Source: a virus
Virus record (IMG/VR): IMGVR_UViG_3300009159_000409
Coordinates: 1-20,700 of that record
Direction: 5' to 3' (one strand)
Length of the DNA: 20,700 nucleotides
In this document: in pieces, positions 1 through 8,033 of the stretch
How positions within the stretch are numbered: position 1 is the first letter of the stretch
Layout: each line of letters opens with the position of its first letter
The notes under the pieces: model-generated
Databases searched by the model: none
Told to the model about the DNA's origin: nothing
What the model saw: the letters and a program-made list of their open reading frames with translations, nothing else
Position numbers and translations under genes: made by a program

Positions 1-73
1 ACTTTTGATCAGTAATCGATTTATAGAATATAGTTGTTTCAAAACAATCTAAATCTAATGTTAAATTTTTCAT
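1..73 (-). CDS. Unidentified protein, N-terminal fragment
   Basis: Only the first 24 codons are inside the window; the gene runs off the left edge. The peptide begins MKNLTLDLDCFETT and matches no family I can name from so short a piece. The start is supported by its junction with the upstream amidotransferase: that gene's TAA stop and this ATG share a base (TAATG), an arrangement typical of translational coupling. It is therefore probably co-transcribed with the amidotransferase and may belong to the same pathway, but that is inference from position only. Confidence 0.6.
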   Translation of the reverse strand, partial: MKNLTLDLDCFETTIFYKSITDQK

Positions 74-759
74 TACAATGTAAAAAAGTGTGATTCAGCG
101 TCAAAAATTTCAGAAACAATAAATCTATTATCTAAATACCAAAGTATTTTCTTTTCCGGTACCTCAATCATATCATCAACTTGTACTGATGAAAATTCAT
201 CACCCTTATAAAACAATGTACTACTTAACCTTGCAATGAATAATTCTATAAATTTGGTATCCCATATCCAATTACTAAACGTACCATTAAGTTGACTTAA
301 TGCTTCTTTAATAGCCTTATCTGATAAATGTGAGTGTTTATTATTTAAACAACCATCAATTAATCTCGGTATAATAGAACTATCTACGTTTGAAGTATTA
401 TCCGTATAATTATGTTTCTCTTTTAATTCTGTAAAATTTGTTAATACCCCATTATGAGCTACAACAAAATTACCATATTCAAATGGGTGCATAGATGATG
501 TACCTTCCCTATCTATACCAGTTGGTGCTTGTATGTGACCTGTAAAATATGTTGGTAACATATTTCGGTATTGTTCAAGAGATTTAAGACCTCTATTAAT
601 ATCATTATCTTTTATGATAGATAAGTTATGAAATACACAAGTACCACTATGTAGACCATGTGCTACTACACAACCAAAAGAGAATGTACCTCTTTGTTTA
701 TTAGCTTCATAAAGCTGAAAAAATCGATCTAAATTACTTGCACCAAAGATTGCGCACAT
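73..759 (-). CDS. Class II (Ntn-type) glutamine amidotransferase
   Basis: This 228-residue protein is a stand-alone glutaminase domain of the GlmS/PurF/AsnB type, which releases ammonia from glutamine for a partner enzyme. The start at 759 puts a cysteine at residue 2, the expected N-terminal nucleophile after Met removal; a GTG 11 codons upstream (792) would bury it and is rejected. Motifs seen: C2; RG at 23-24; GHIQAPT at 74-80; HP at 91-92; AHNG at 101-104; D126. In GlmS-type enzymes the GH motif normally carries an Arg that holds the glutamine carboxylate; here it is Gln77. There is no synthase domain, so a separate acceptor enzyme is needed. The QueC-like gene on the same strand about 840 bases upstream is the obvious candidate, by analogy with fused Gat-QueC proteins. 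Alternatives are an AsnB-like or an unknown amidotransferase role. Confidence 0.88.
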   Translation of the reverse strand: MCAIFGASNLDRFFQLYEANKQRGTFSFGCVVAHGLHSGTCVFHNLSIIKDNDINRGLKSLEQYRNMLPTYFTGHIQAPTGIDREGTSSMHPFEYGNFVVAHNGVLTNFTELKEKHNYTDNTSNVDSSIIPRLIDGCLNNKHSHLSDKAIKEALSQLNGTFSNWIWDTKFIELFIARLSSTLFYKGDEFSSVQVDDMIEVPEKKILWYLDNRFIVSEIFDAESHFFTL

Positions 760-800
760 ATTTTTATAATAGTGACTTATATTTAAAACCACAAGTAAAC

Positions 801-808
801 AATAAATA
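801..808 (+). promoter_or_regulatory. Late-promoter-like box (AATAAATA) before acidic protein gene
   Basis: AATAAATA ends exactly 5 nt before the ATG at 814. It differs by one base from the T4 late box TATAAATA, which gp55-type sigma recognises about 13 to 6 bases before the transcription start. If that geometry holds, transcription would begin at the A of the ATG. There is no Shine-Dalgarno sequence. Promoter function is inferred. Confidence 0.5.
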
Positions 809-813
809 TTTTC

Positions 814-1605
814 ATGGCCAAATCAGACAGTCAACTCATTTTTGAACAGTATTTTCATTCAATTACCGATATAGTGGAAGAAGCTAGAGGTAGGAAGAAA
901 CAATTTTCCGAACGTGTTAAACAAATCATAGAAGACCCTAAAACAGGTGAAAAACGTTTAGAATCATACTATGAAATGATACAAAGAATTAGGCGTCAAC
1001 AGTTAATGAAACAAGCTGATGCAGAGTATGAAGCAGAAAAAGCTGCAGAAATAGGTGGGGCCACACCTGAAACTGAAGCAGAAGTTGAATCTGAAGTAGA
1101 AACACCAAAAGAAATAGAAGTTAAAGCAGAAGAACCGAGTGTTGAGCCAGATGAAGATGTTGATATTGATGTATCAACAGGTCCTATTGAAGATGTAGGT
1201 AGTTTTAATTTCAATGCTACCCTTACAGCTGGTGATTTAGCAGAGAAAGCACCATCAGATGGTATGTCTCAAGATATTATTAGATATGTTGAAGATACAC
1301 CAGCTACAGGTCAAGAAATTGTTAATTATCTTGTTGGTAAAGGTGTGAATGAAGCAGATGCAAAAAATAAAGTTGCAAGTTTAGCAATGCTTGACATTTT
1401 AAAATTCTACTTCAGTGGTGAAGAAAAACCGGTAAAACCAAGTATAATTGATTTACCGGATATCGATGATGAAGATGAAACAGATGATGAAGATCTTGAA
1501 GATTACGAAGATGCTTTAGGTGATTTACCTGAAGTAGAAGATGAGAGTGAAGATTTACACATGACTGAATATTCTGAAGAAGAATTACCTGAAGATGAAC
1601 TTTAA
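814..1605 (+). CDS. Acidic protein of unknown function
   Basis: I do not recognise this 263-residue protein. The N-terminal part (about 1-75) is charged and predicted helical, with many Lys/Arg and Gln. Residues about 80-125 are a Glu/Pro/Val-rich low-complexity linker. Residues about 150-205 look like a compact helical domain of winged-helix size (segment MSQDIIRYVEDTPATGQEIV onward), and the C-terminal 50 residues are strongly acidic. The N-terminal style (MAKSDSQLIFEQYF) resembles small head or core-associated proteins of T4-like marine phages, but that is an impression and not an identification. It lies on the opposite strand to both neighbours, divergent from the amidotransferase and overlapping the QueC stop by 4 bases tail to tail. 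It has its own AATAAATA box, so it is probably expressed late and separately. Confidence 0.85.
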   Translation: MAKSDSQLIFEQYFHSITDIVEEARGRKKQFSERVKQIIEDPKTGEKRLESYYEMIQRIRRQQLMKQADAEYEAEKAAEIGGATPETEAEVESEVETPKEIEVKAEEPSVEPDEDVDIDVSTGPIEDVGSFNFNATLTAGDLAEKAPSDGMSQDIIRYVEDTPATGQEIVNYLVGKGVNEADAKNKVASLAMLDILKFYFSGEEKPVKPSIIDLPDIDDEDETDDEDLEDYEDALGDLPEVEDESEDLHMTEYSEEELPEDEL

Positions 1606-2339
1606 TTAACAGGTTTGCAGTTATATTTAACCCAAATATTGGTTAAATCTTGCTTATATTGTATAGGATCTATATAGCCTGCGTCTATAAATCCTTTAAT
1701 ACGTAAACTACTACTCACACTTTCAGCATCAGCTACAACATTACCACTATAACAGGTGTATGTATTTCCAAAATTTACACCTAATTTAATACCATTCAAA
1801 ATAATATCTTTTTTTGACATATTAATTAAAGGAGTTTCTACAGATATCTGTATATGCCTATTCAAACAAAGTAACTTATTTAAGTAATCTCTGAATTCAT
1901 TACTAGAATCCCAATAACCAGCTAAACTATCTGCTTGAGCTGAACCATGCCAAATAGTACAAGCATTATTAGCCTCTGCAAGTGATGCTAATATACTAAT
2001 AAACATTAAATTACGATTAGGTACATAACTCAATGGCTGAGCTTCCCCCATTACTTTTTTTACATTGGGTGTTGTAATATTATCATTAGTAAGTGAGCTA
2101 GTTGGAGCAATTTCTCTAATAAAGCTCACATCAATAGTCTTATATTCTATAGTCTGTGTATGTGCAATTTTTAACTTAACGTGCTCTAATTGTTTATTTG
2201 CACAATTTTTCTCAATTATATGTCTTTGATTATAATTAAAAAATACAGCAATAATATCATCATAGTGGTTAATTGCTTTATGTAAAAGAACACTGGAATC
2301 CATACCACCACTTACACCTAAAACCACTTTTTTACGCAT
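1602..2339 (-). CDS. queC: QueC-like PP-loop ATPase (7-cyano-7-deazaguanine synthase family)
   Basis: This 245-residue protein belongs to the family that converts 7-carboxy-7-deazaguanine to the amide and nitrile (preQ0) using ATP and ammonia. Seen: PP-loop SGGMDSS (10-16); YVPNRN (105-110), a QueC signature; DSLAGYWDSSNEF (137-149) in place of the usual GYPDC-type segment; and TYTCY (193-197) followed by the region that normally carries CxxCxxC. Of the four zinc cysteines of canonical QueC only Cys196 remains; the other three positions are Ala/Asp, Val/Ser and Ser, depending on alignment. Length is normal. Catalysis may therefore differ, for example by stopping at the amide or using another substrate. 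The gene follows the carbamoyltransferase by 25 bases. Phage QueC proteins usually feed DNA 7-deazaguanine modification; that role is inferred here. No QueD, QueE, FolE or DpdA homologue was seen in the window. Confidence 0.85.
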   Translation of the reverse strand: MRKKVVLGVSGGMDSSVLLHKAINHYDDIIAVFFNYNQRHIIEKNCANKQLEHVKLKIAHTQTIEYKTIDVSFIREIAPTSSLTNDNITTPNVKKVMGEAQPLSYVPNRNLMFISILASLAEANNACTIWHGSAQADSLAGYWDSSNEFRDYLNKLLCLNRHIQISVETPLINMSKKDIILNGIKLGVNFGNTYTCYSGNVVADAESVSSSLRIKGFIDAGYIDPIQYKQDLTNIWVKYNCKPVN

Positions 2340-2369
2340 ATAAGTATATTGATAGGTTTTATAAATAGG

Positions 2370-3944
2370 TCAAGATTTTTTTACAAGAATATTTTCTAAC
2401 ACAACATAATCCATTTGTGTTTTATCTAAAACTGATAAAGCATCTCTGTATGTATTTAATATTGGTTTACCAGCTAAATTAAATGATGTATTTAATAAAA
2501 CACCATGTTCACATATTTTACTGACTTCAGTTAATACATCATATAACCACTGATTTTGTTCTCTTGTAATAGTTTGTACTCTTGCAGTACCATCAATATG
2601 TGTAATTGATGAAAGCTTTTCTCTCCATTCTTGTTTTACTTTAGGACAGAAAAGCATGTGTTTACACTCACCTTCCCATTCAAAATATTTGGAAACATCT
2701 TCTAATCTTACAACAGGTGCAAACGGTCTATACCATTCTCTATTCTTAACTTTCTTATTAAGAATATCTTTCATTTCAGGAAATGCAGGGTTACACATTA
2801 TACTTCTATGACCTAATGCTCGTGGACCATGTTCACATTTACCTTGCACCACACCAACTATCATTCCATCTTTAAAAAGCTTAGCCACATTTTGAGGTGT
2901 TGCATATTGAGTAATTCTATTTTCAACAATTTCTGGTAAAGTACACCTATCAAACACATCCACACCACCATATGTAATATCCACTGGTGTGGAAGGTCTG
3001 GTAAAATCTAATAATTGACCTAATGCAATACCACAATCACTACTATTTGGTGCAATAAATATCTTACGGTCGGTAAACATTTCTTTTAATTTTTGATTAA
3101 GAAGTATATTCAAACCACATCCACCAGTTAAGATAATTGGATAATTACTGTATTTATCAAAGTAAGGTTGTGCAATTTTTAAAAATATATATTCAAAAAC
3201 CTTTTGTGATGTTGCAGCTAAATTGTAACCTGTTTCACCATTAAGTCTAAGACCATCATTAAAATGTATTTTTATACGTTCACACAGCTTTTTAATCTTA
3301 GCTTGATAGGTTTCACCGCAAGGTTTTGATAGATAAAATTCTATCATAGCTGGTTCCCACTCAGGAACTGATACACCAAAATTACAAAGACCCATTATTT
3401 TACCACTATAAACAAGATTACCATCTCCAATCCATTCTTGTTTAATTGGTTCAATATAATGGGCAAAAATCATGTATGCAAATCCAGCATCAAGTAAATG
3501 ATTACCTATTTGCACTATACCGTCTTTTCTATTTGCAGTGTATACATTGAAGAAACCATCATCACCACCACCATCAAAAGAGAAAATAAGAGCGTCGTCG
3601 TAATCTGTTTGATAATACGACGACGCTGCATGAGCTCTGTGATGTGTAGTTTTTACTACTTTTTTAGCAGGAATAAAGTCTTTAAATGCAGTTGTAACAT
3701 TATTATGGGTAACATCGGTATTATTGTGTATTAATGTATCGACTGGAAACTCAATACCAAGTTCGTTTTGTAGATAAATAAGAGCTGAATGAAGCCCGAA
3801 TTCTCTATTTTTAGCGGTTTTGTATTGAGCTAAACCTAAATTCTTACTATTAAAGAACCTTTCAAACTCTAAAACGGTATACTTGCCATCCTGTTCAATT
3901 GCTAAGCCACCGTTATGAGAGCCGTAAAAACCGATATTCACCAT
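2370..3944 (-). CDS. Carbamoyltransferase, NodU/CmcH/TobZ family
   Basis: At 524 residues this is a full-length member of the family that transfers a carbamoyl group from carbamoyl phosphate, via carbamoyl-AMP, to a hydroxyl. Seen: N-terminal YGSHNGG (7-13); HHRAHAASSYY (101-111) with the metal-binding histidines; FSFDGGGDDG (121-130); LTGGCGLN (272-279) of the Kae1-like fold; and the C-terminal domain signature EHGPRALGHRSI (371-382), then NREWYRPFAPVV. Start: ATG 4 bases after the uvsX stop, with TAAATA (3955-3950) ending 5 nt before it. It sits between the recombinase and the QueC-like gene. Family members modify antibiotics and Nod factors, and phage versions have been linked to carbamoylation of hydroxymethylated bases. 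The acceptor here is unknown: a modified DNA base or a glycan from the nearby glycosyltransferases are both possible. Confidence 0.93.
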   Translation of the reverse strand: MVNIGFYGSHNGGLAIEQDGKYTVLEFERFFNSKNLGLAQYKTAKNREFGLHSALIYLQNELGIEFPVDTLIHNNTDVTHNNVTTAFKDFIPAKKVVKTTHHRAHAASSYYQTDYDDALIFSFDGGGDDGFFNVYTANRKDGIVQIGNHLLDAGFAYMIFAHYIEPIKQEWIGDGNLVYSGKIMGLCNFGVSVPEWEPAMIEFYLSKPCGETYQAKIKKLCERIKIHFNDGLRLNGETGYNLAATSQKVFEYIFLKIAQPYFDKYSNYPIILTGGCGLNILLNQKLKEMFTDRKIFIAPNSSDCGIALGQLLDFTRPSTPVDITYGGVDVFDRCTLPEIVENRITQYATPQNVAKLFKDGMIVGVVQGKCEHGPRALGHRSIMCNPAFPEMKDILNKKVKNREWYRPFAPVVRLEDVSKYFEWEGECKHMLFCPKVKQEWREKLSSITHIDGTARVQTITREQNQWLYDVLTEVSKICEHGVLLNTSFNLAGKPILNTYRDALSVLDKTQMDYVVLENILVKKS

Positions 3945-3948
3945 GAAC

Positions 3949-5052
3949 TTATTTACTTACATTGTACCTATAAGCCACACTCAATTTTTTATCCAACTCT
4001 GGAATAATGTGATTTTCCCAAAAATCTATATCTTTAGACCAATTCTTATAGTAACCAATCTTATCACCTTTCTTATACTTACCATCTTCAGAATCAATTC
4101 CAATCTGGAATGTAGGTCCATTAGATATAAGCACACCATGATTTACAGCCATATCACGTAAACCGCTGTATTTATCCAAACCTGTCTTAAAGTTAAGATA
4201 AATACCAGCTTGTAGATACTGTGGTATGAAACGGTTTTTTACAGTTAAGAATTTAAGAGTCTTACCTGAATAATTACGCGCTTCAGTAAGCATCTCATCT
4301 TGATCGTTATTTTCATCTTGCTTCTCGTTGGATGCTGCAATTTGACACAAAACACTTGCAAGATATGTTGGCCCACTACCACCAGCCTGGTTCTTTACCA
4401 AAGAAGGATACATTGCAGTAGGATCACCATAAACATGATTACTAAACAATATGGTTGTACCCGCTGCAGCAGCCTTGTATGTAATAAGACGCATCATAGC
4501 CTTTAAAGTCTTAGCACGGAGACCCATATCAGATGCAGATTTATCCTTTACAACGTCATCGAGTTCTTTCTGTGAAGCTAAGTTACCAAGTGAGTCAACA
4601 CTCACTATAAACTTACCTTGCAGACCTTTCTCAACTACACTATCAAGGAAGGTGGATAGCTGATTACGGCACTGTTCAACTGTATATACAGGTACATACT
4701 TCGTATGTGCAGGGTCAAGACCAACATTGATAGCACTCTCCTTATCAACTGCAAACTCAGTATCAAAAATAACTGGCATCAAACCAAGTTTTTTCTGTGC
4801 AATACCAAGAATTTTATTGATAATATAAGTCTTACCGACCCCGGATTCACCAGAGAAACCAACAATGCGACCCTTAGGTACACCACCATCTCTCAATTTA
4901 CCGCTAATAATTGCATTTAGCGCATAGCACCCAGTGTCGTACCAGGTATCAACATTAGACAAGGCACTCTCACTCAAGAAAGTGGCCTCAGGATTTAATT
5001 TATCAAGACGTTCAAAAACGTCATGTAGTTCATTTTTATTCATACTATTCAT
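3949..5052 (-). CDS. uvsX: UvsX, RecA-like strand-exchange recombinase
   Basis: This phage RecA-family recombinase coats single-stranded DNA and drives strand invasion for recombination-dependent replication and repair. In the 367-residue form chosen here the Walker A motif GESGVGKT is at about 68-75, the catalytic-Glu region VIFDTEFA at about 94-101, and Walker B with the following Ser/Leu (FIVSVDSLGNL) at about 148-158. The loop with SNHVYGDPTAMYPS and QAGGSGPTYL corresponds to the DNA-binding and filament region. Length is close to T4 UvsX (391). Start: the frame is open to 5100, but the extension has no phage-like character. ATG 5052 has AGGTGG 12 bases upstream and overlaps the upstream stop by 8 bases; ATG 5043 is an equally plausible start. 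It should work with the UvsY-like protein and gp46/47 encoded elsewhere in the window. Confidence 0.95.
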   Translation of the reverse strand: MNSMNKNELHDVFERLDKLNPEATFLSESALSNVDTWYDTGCYALNAIISGKLRDGGVPKGRIVGFSGESGVGKTYIINKILGIAQKKLGLMPVIFDTEFAVDKESAINVGLDPAHTKYVPVYTVEQCRNQLSTFLDSVVEKGLQGKFIVSVDSLGNLASQKELDDVVKDKSASDMGLRAKTLKAMMRLITYKAAAAGTTILFSNHVYGDPTAMYPSLVKNQAGGSGPTYLASVLCQIAASNEKQDENNDQDEMLTEARNYSGKTLKFLTVKNRFIPQYLQAGIYLNFKTGLDKYSGLRDMAVNHGVLISNGPTFQIGIDSEDGKYKKGDKIGYYKNWSKDIDFWENHIIPELDKKLSVAYRYNVSK

Positions 5053-5398
5053 CAAACAGCTTAACCACCTTAGGTTGAGCATCCTGTTGCTGTGGTGCAA
5101 CAGGAACTATAGCCTTTAGGTATTGAGCTTTAAGAGCTTCACTAATTGCACCTTCAGTACAGAATGTGCAAGTCTTAGTGTTAAATTTCCATGTGGTGTT
5201 TACTACTTCAGGAGCAAGAAGCTCTTTAAAGAAGTATGGAATAGTCTGAATCTGAATTTGACCATTTGCACCCTGATTAACTACTATAATAGCAGGATTT
5301 TTTACAAACATGACCTTACCATCTGGTGTAGTATTTTCAATTACACCAAGAATATAACGTCCGGCACTATCAACGAATAATTTAATTTCATTTTCCAT
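5045..5398 (-). CDS. Small conserved-looking phage protein between gp43 and UvsX
   Basis: This 117-residue protein is of unknown function. The first 65 residues look like an all-beta unit: IKLFVDSAGRYILGVI, then VMFVKNPAIIVV, then IQIQTIPYFFKELL. The size and strand pattern would fit a small Sm/LSm-like barrel, but this is only a fold guess. A Gln/Pro/Ala linker leads to the acidic C-terminal end VVKLFDE. The middle holds CTFC (two cysteines three apart) without a second pair, so a zinc site is not supported. Proteins of this general style occur beside uvsX in T4-like marine phages. It overlaps the uvsX start and follows the polymerase by 30 bases, so it is likely part of the replication operon. 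TATAATA ends 5 nt before its ATG. Confidence 0.85.
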   Translation of the reverse strand: MENEIKLFVDSAGRYILGVIENTTPDGKVMFVKNPAIIVVNQGANGQIQIQTIPYFFKELLAPEVVNTTWKFNTKTCTFCTEGAISEALKAQYLKAIVPVAPQQQDAQPKVVKLFDE

Positions 5399-5428
5399 AA
5401 TATTATTATAATGGTAAAAAATAAAATT

Positions 5429-8014
5429 TCAACTTAGTAAGTCAAATAAATCAATCTGCACAGCACGACTAGGTATATGTGCATTCCATTTTACTGCTTC
5501 ATAAATACCTTCAATAGGTGCAAATACCATCTTTTCAAACGACTTTTCATAATCAGGTTTAAAATATTTACTAAACTCTTTAGGCCATTGGTATTTAAAT
5601 CCTATTACATCTACATTGAAAGTATTAGGTTTTTGAACGTAAACAAATCTCACCTTATCACCAGAACTAATATGTTCATAATACTTATCAAGTTTATCTT
5701 TCTCAATTATTTTATTATAAAAATATGAAGCTTTACAATGTATAGGCATACCTTTAGCAGGTATAAAGTCCTTACACTTGGAAGCATATTCCTCATAGTT
5801 TTTTAACCCCATTACCTTACAAACACTCTCTACAGGTAATTTCATAAATTCATCATATACCTTCTTTAATACTTCATTAGTTTTAGCATAGTTTTGCGTC
5901 ATTAACATTACTTCTATAATTTCTTTAAGTAGTGGTTTTAATGAATTCGGCGTAGATGTTCTAACCACTTCAACACCAGTATACTTAGTCTTATTCATTT
6001 GCACACCTTCTTCATCAAGGACATGCAAAATATAACGTTTCTTCTGTAAGAATATACCTACATCACCTATATACTCACGTTTAAAACTAAACCTACAATC
6101 TTTACTATTTAACTCTTTTATACCCCATTCTTTAATTGAAGTGTTGAGAGCATTAACAATCTCACCTTCAAGTTTATAAACATCTTGCGACACAATACCT
6201 TTATCATCTATAAAAGGTATATTAAGTTTTTCAATTAGATGTCTAATTGAAACATAAGAGCTATCAGTATCGTTATATATAATAGGACTATCTTGTTCAA
6301 TTTGCTCAGAAGTCATACCAGTTTTTTCACAGATATACTTCTTAATAATCTCATTACTCTGTTTAATTACAGCTTGGCCGGTGAGAGTAATAGAAGCAGC
6401 AATATCGTCATCACCAATAGGTGCTTGTTTGTTACCAAAATAACCGTAAATTGAGTTAATTAAGATTTTTACGGTTAACTGACGAGTACCAAAACGTTGC
6501 ATGTCTGCTTCAAGTTCAGTATAGTTAGGATCATTTTTACTAACTTTAGATAAGTTTTTCTTAAGTTCAACGTACTTCTTTTTAAGTTCATTACGTTTAC
6601 CAAAGTAATAATCTACCACTTCAGGTATAATACCTTTTTCTTTTTGAGTAAATAAACAATTAGCTTTAGTAACTGTTATCTCATGATCTTTAACAAACTT
6701 ATTAAAGATAGGTTGCGATACTACTTTTTGCTTACCATTAGTAAGTAGTATAGTATATTCACCGTTATCAAAACTAGTAATTTTACCGATTTTAGTCTCA
6801 GGTGATAAATTAAGACTAATCATTACAGTCGGATATAGACTGGTAGCATCAAATGAAAATATGTATTTTTGAAAACCACCCTTAGGATCCGCTACATATG
6901 CACCAGGATTCTTATGATCAGGGTCATTACGAATAAAGGTGGGTACAATTTGACCCCTAAATCTACCTCTAATAGCAATTGCACCGTTAATGATAGACAA
7001 GCTACCCATTGCGCTTTCAAACGTTGTTAAACCAACGTAAGCAAGCATTCTTACTAAACTCAAATATTGTAATTTTTCTTCAAGTTTCGTCAACAGACGC
7101 ACGTCTTGAAGGTTGTAATCAATAAATGTTTCCCAGTTATTATCAGCCAAACTAAACAAGTCTTGATTTTCAAACTTAACCTTTTTATCACCTACTTCCA
7201 ATTCAGCAATATAATCAAGCTTATAAGACTCCCGTAATGGTGCAAATCGTTTATATATATCAAGATAGTCTAATAGAGATACACCATCAATATGCCAGCG
7301 AATTTGCTCCCTACCAAAGTCACCTCTGAATGTTCTTGAATATATTTTATTTACCGGTGATAGACGTTTAGTTTCATCCTCACCTAATATACGTGTACAT
7401 CTATTAATAATGTATGGAATATCAAAAAATTCAGAATTCCAACCACTAAGAATATCGGGGTAGTCTTTCTCAAGATAACCAATAAACCCTAAAAGTAAAT
7501 CACGTTCTGTCTTACAATAATAATAAACATGATCTTTATTTTTAGATGTATAAGGTTTCAAACCCCAAGTATGATACTCTTTAGAAATACTATCATAAAC
7601 GGTAATAACGTTTATAGTATGATTTGCAGTAATAATATCAGGAAATCCGTCAGGTGAATAAGTCTCAATGTCAAGAAGTAACATCTTGATAGGATTCTTA
7701 GTAAACTCAAGCTTTTCGTTTTCTTGCCAGTAACTATCAATTAAAAATTGTTGTATTTGTGGTAAGTTTTCAAAAACTCTAGTAATATTATTATCTTTAA
7801 TAAATCTACTTCTATCGTATTGAGTCTGAAAAGTGAGTTTCTTTAATGGAGTCTTAAATAGAGACGTAGCACTTCCCTGTGCACTTGTAGCAACCTCAGT
7901 ATATAGATATGGTTGATAAGTATGATCAACTGTAATTCTTTTACCATTTTCATCCCATGTATACAACCTCATTAGTTGTTCTCTAGGATGGTAGGTAACG
8001 TTTCTATAACTCAT
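5429..8014 (-). CDS. 43: DNA polymerase, family B with 3'-5' exonuclease (gp43-like)
   Basis: This replicative polymerase is 861 residues (T4 gp43 is 898). Exonuclease motifs: Exo I LLLDIETYS with D115 and E117; Exo II SGWNSEFFDIPY with N193 and D199; Exo III YNLQD with Y300 and D304. Polymerase motifs: motif A FSFDATSLYPTVM with D389; motif B KILINSIYG with K516, N520 and Y523-G524; motif C YNDTDSSYVS with D582 and D584. All catalytic residues are present, so it should be active in synthesis and proofreading. The last residues, QIDLFDLLS, resemble a sliding-clamp-binding peptide. A perfect 8-bp dyad lies directly against the start codon, with TATAAATA overlapping it. T4 gp43 represses its own translation by binding an RNA hairpin at its start, so a similar operator is possible. 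Confidence 0.98.
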   Translation of the reverse strand: MSYRNVTYHPREQLMRLYTWDENGKRITVDHTYQPYLYTEVATSAQGSATSLFKTPLKKLTFQTQYDRSRFIKDNNITRVFENLPQIQQFLIDSYWQENEKLEFTKNPIKMLLLDIETYSPDGFPDIITANHTINVITVYDSISKEYHTWGLKPYTSKNKDHVYYYCKTERDLLLGFIGYLEKDYPDILSGWNSEFFDIPYIINRCTRILGEDETKRLSPVNKIYSRTFRGDFGREQIRWHIDGVSLLDYLDIYKRFAPLRESYKLDYIAELEVGDKKVKFENQDLFSLADNNWETFIDYNLQDVRLLTKLEEKLQYLSLVRMLAYVGLTTFESAMGSLSIINGAIAIRGRFRGQIVPTFIRNDPDHKNPGAYVADPKGGFQKYIFSFDATSLYPTVMISLNLSPETKIGKITSFDNGEYTILLTNGKQKVVSQPIFNKFVKDHEITVTKANCLFTQKEKGIIPEVVDYYFGKRNELKKKYVELKKNLSKVSKNDPNYTELEADMQRFGTRQLTVKILINSIYGYFGNKQAPIGDDDIAASITLTGQAVIKQSNEIIKKYICEKTGMTSEQIEQDSPIIYNDTDSSYVSIRHLIEKLNIPFIDDKGIVSQDVYKLEGEIVNALNTSIKEWGIKELNSKDCRFSFKREYIGDVGIFLQKKRYILHVLDEEGVQMNKTKYTGVEVVRTSTPNSLKPLLKEIIEVMLMTQNYAKTNEVLKKVYDEFMKLPVESVCKVMGLKNYEEYASKCKDFIPAKGMPIHCKASYFYNKIIEKDKLDKYYEHISSGDKVRFVYVQKPNTFNVDVIGFKYQWPKEFSKYFKPDYEKSFEKMVFAPIEGIYEAVKWNAHIPSRAVQIDLFDLLS

Positions 8015-8033
8015 AATATACTATGAGTATATT
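8015..8033 (-). promoter_or_regulatory. Hairpin abutting the polymerase start codon, possible translational operator
   Basis: AATATACT and AGTATATT form a perfect 8-bp inverted repeat with a 3-nt loop, ending one base before the ATG at 8014. In T4 and RB69 the polymerase binds a hairpin at this place in its own mRNA to block translation. The sequence differs from T4, and the stem is AT-rich and weak, so function is inferred from position and symmetry only. Confidence 0.45.

Noticed and set aside
760-792. GTG start for the amidotransferase at 792
   Set aside because: It would add 11 residues before Met-Cys and block the N-terminal nucleophile. ATG 759 gives the correct Cys2.
996-1214. Leftward Ser/Thr-rich reading frame of 72 codons
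   Set aside because: Its composition is the mirror of the Glu/Pro/Ala-rich linker of the acidic protein on the other strand.
2360-2367. Rightward TATAAATA box
   Set aside because: It points into the antisense strand of the carbamoyltransferase gene with no rightward gene to serve. Probably chance in AT-rich DNA.
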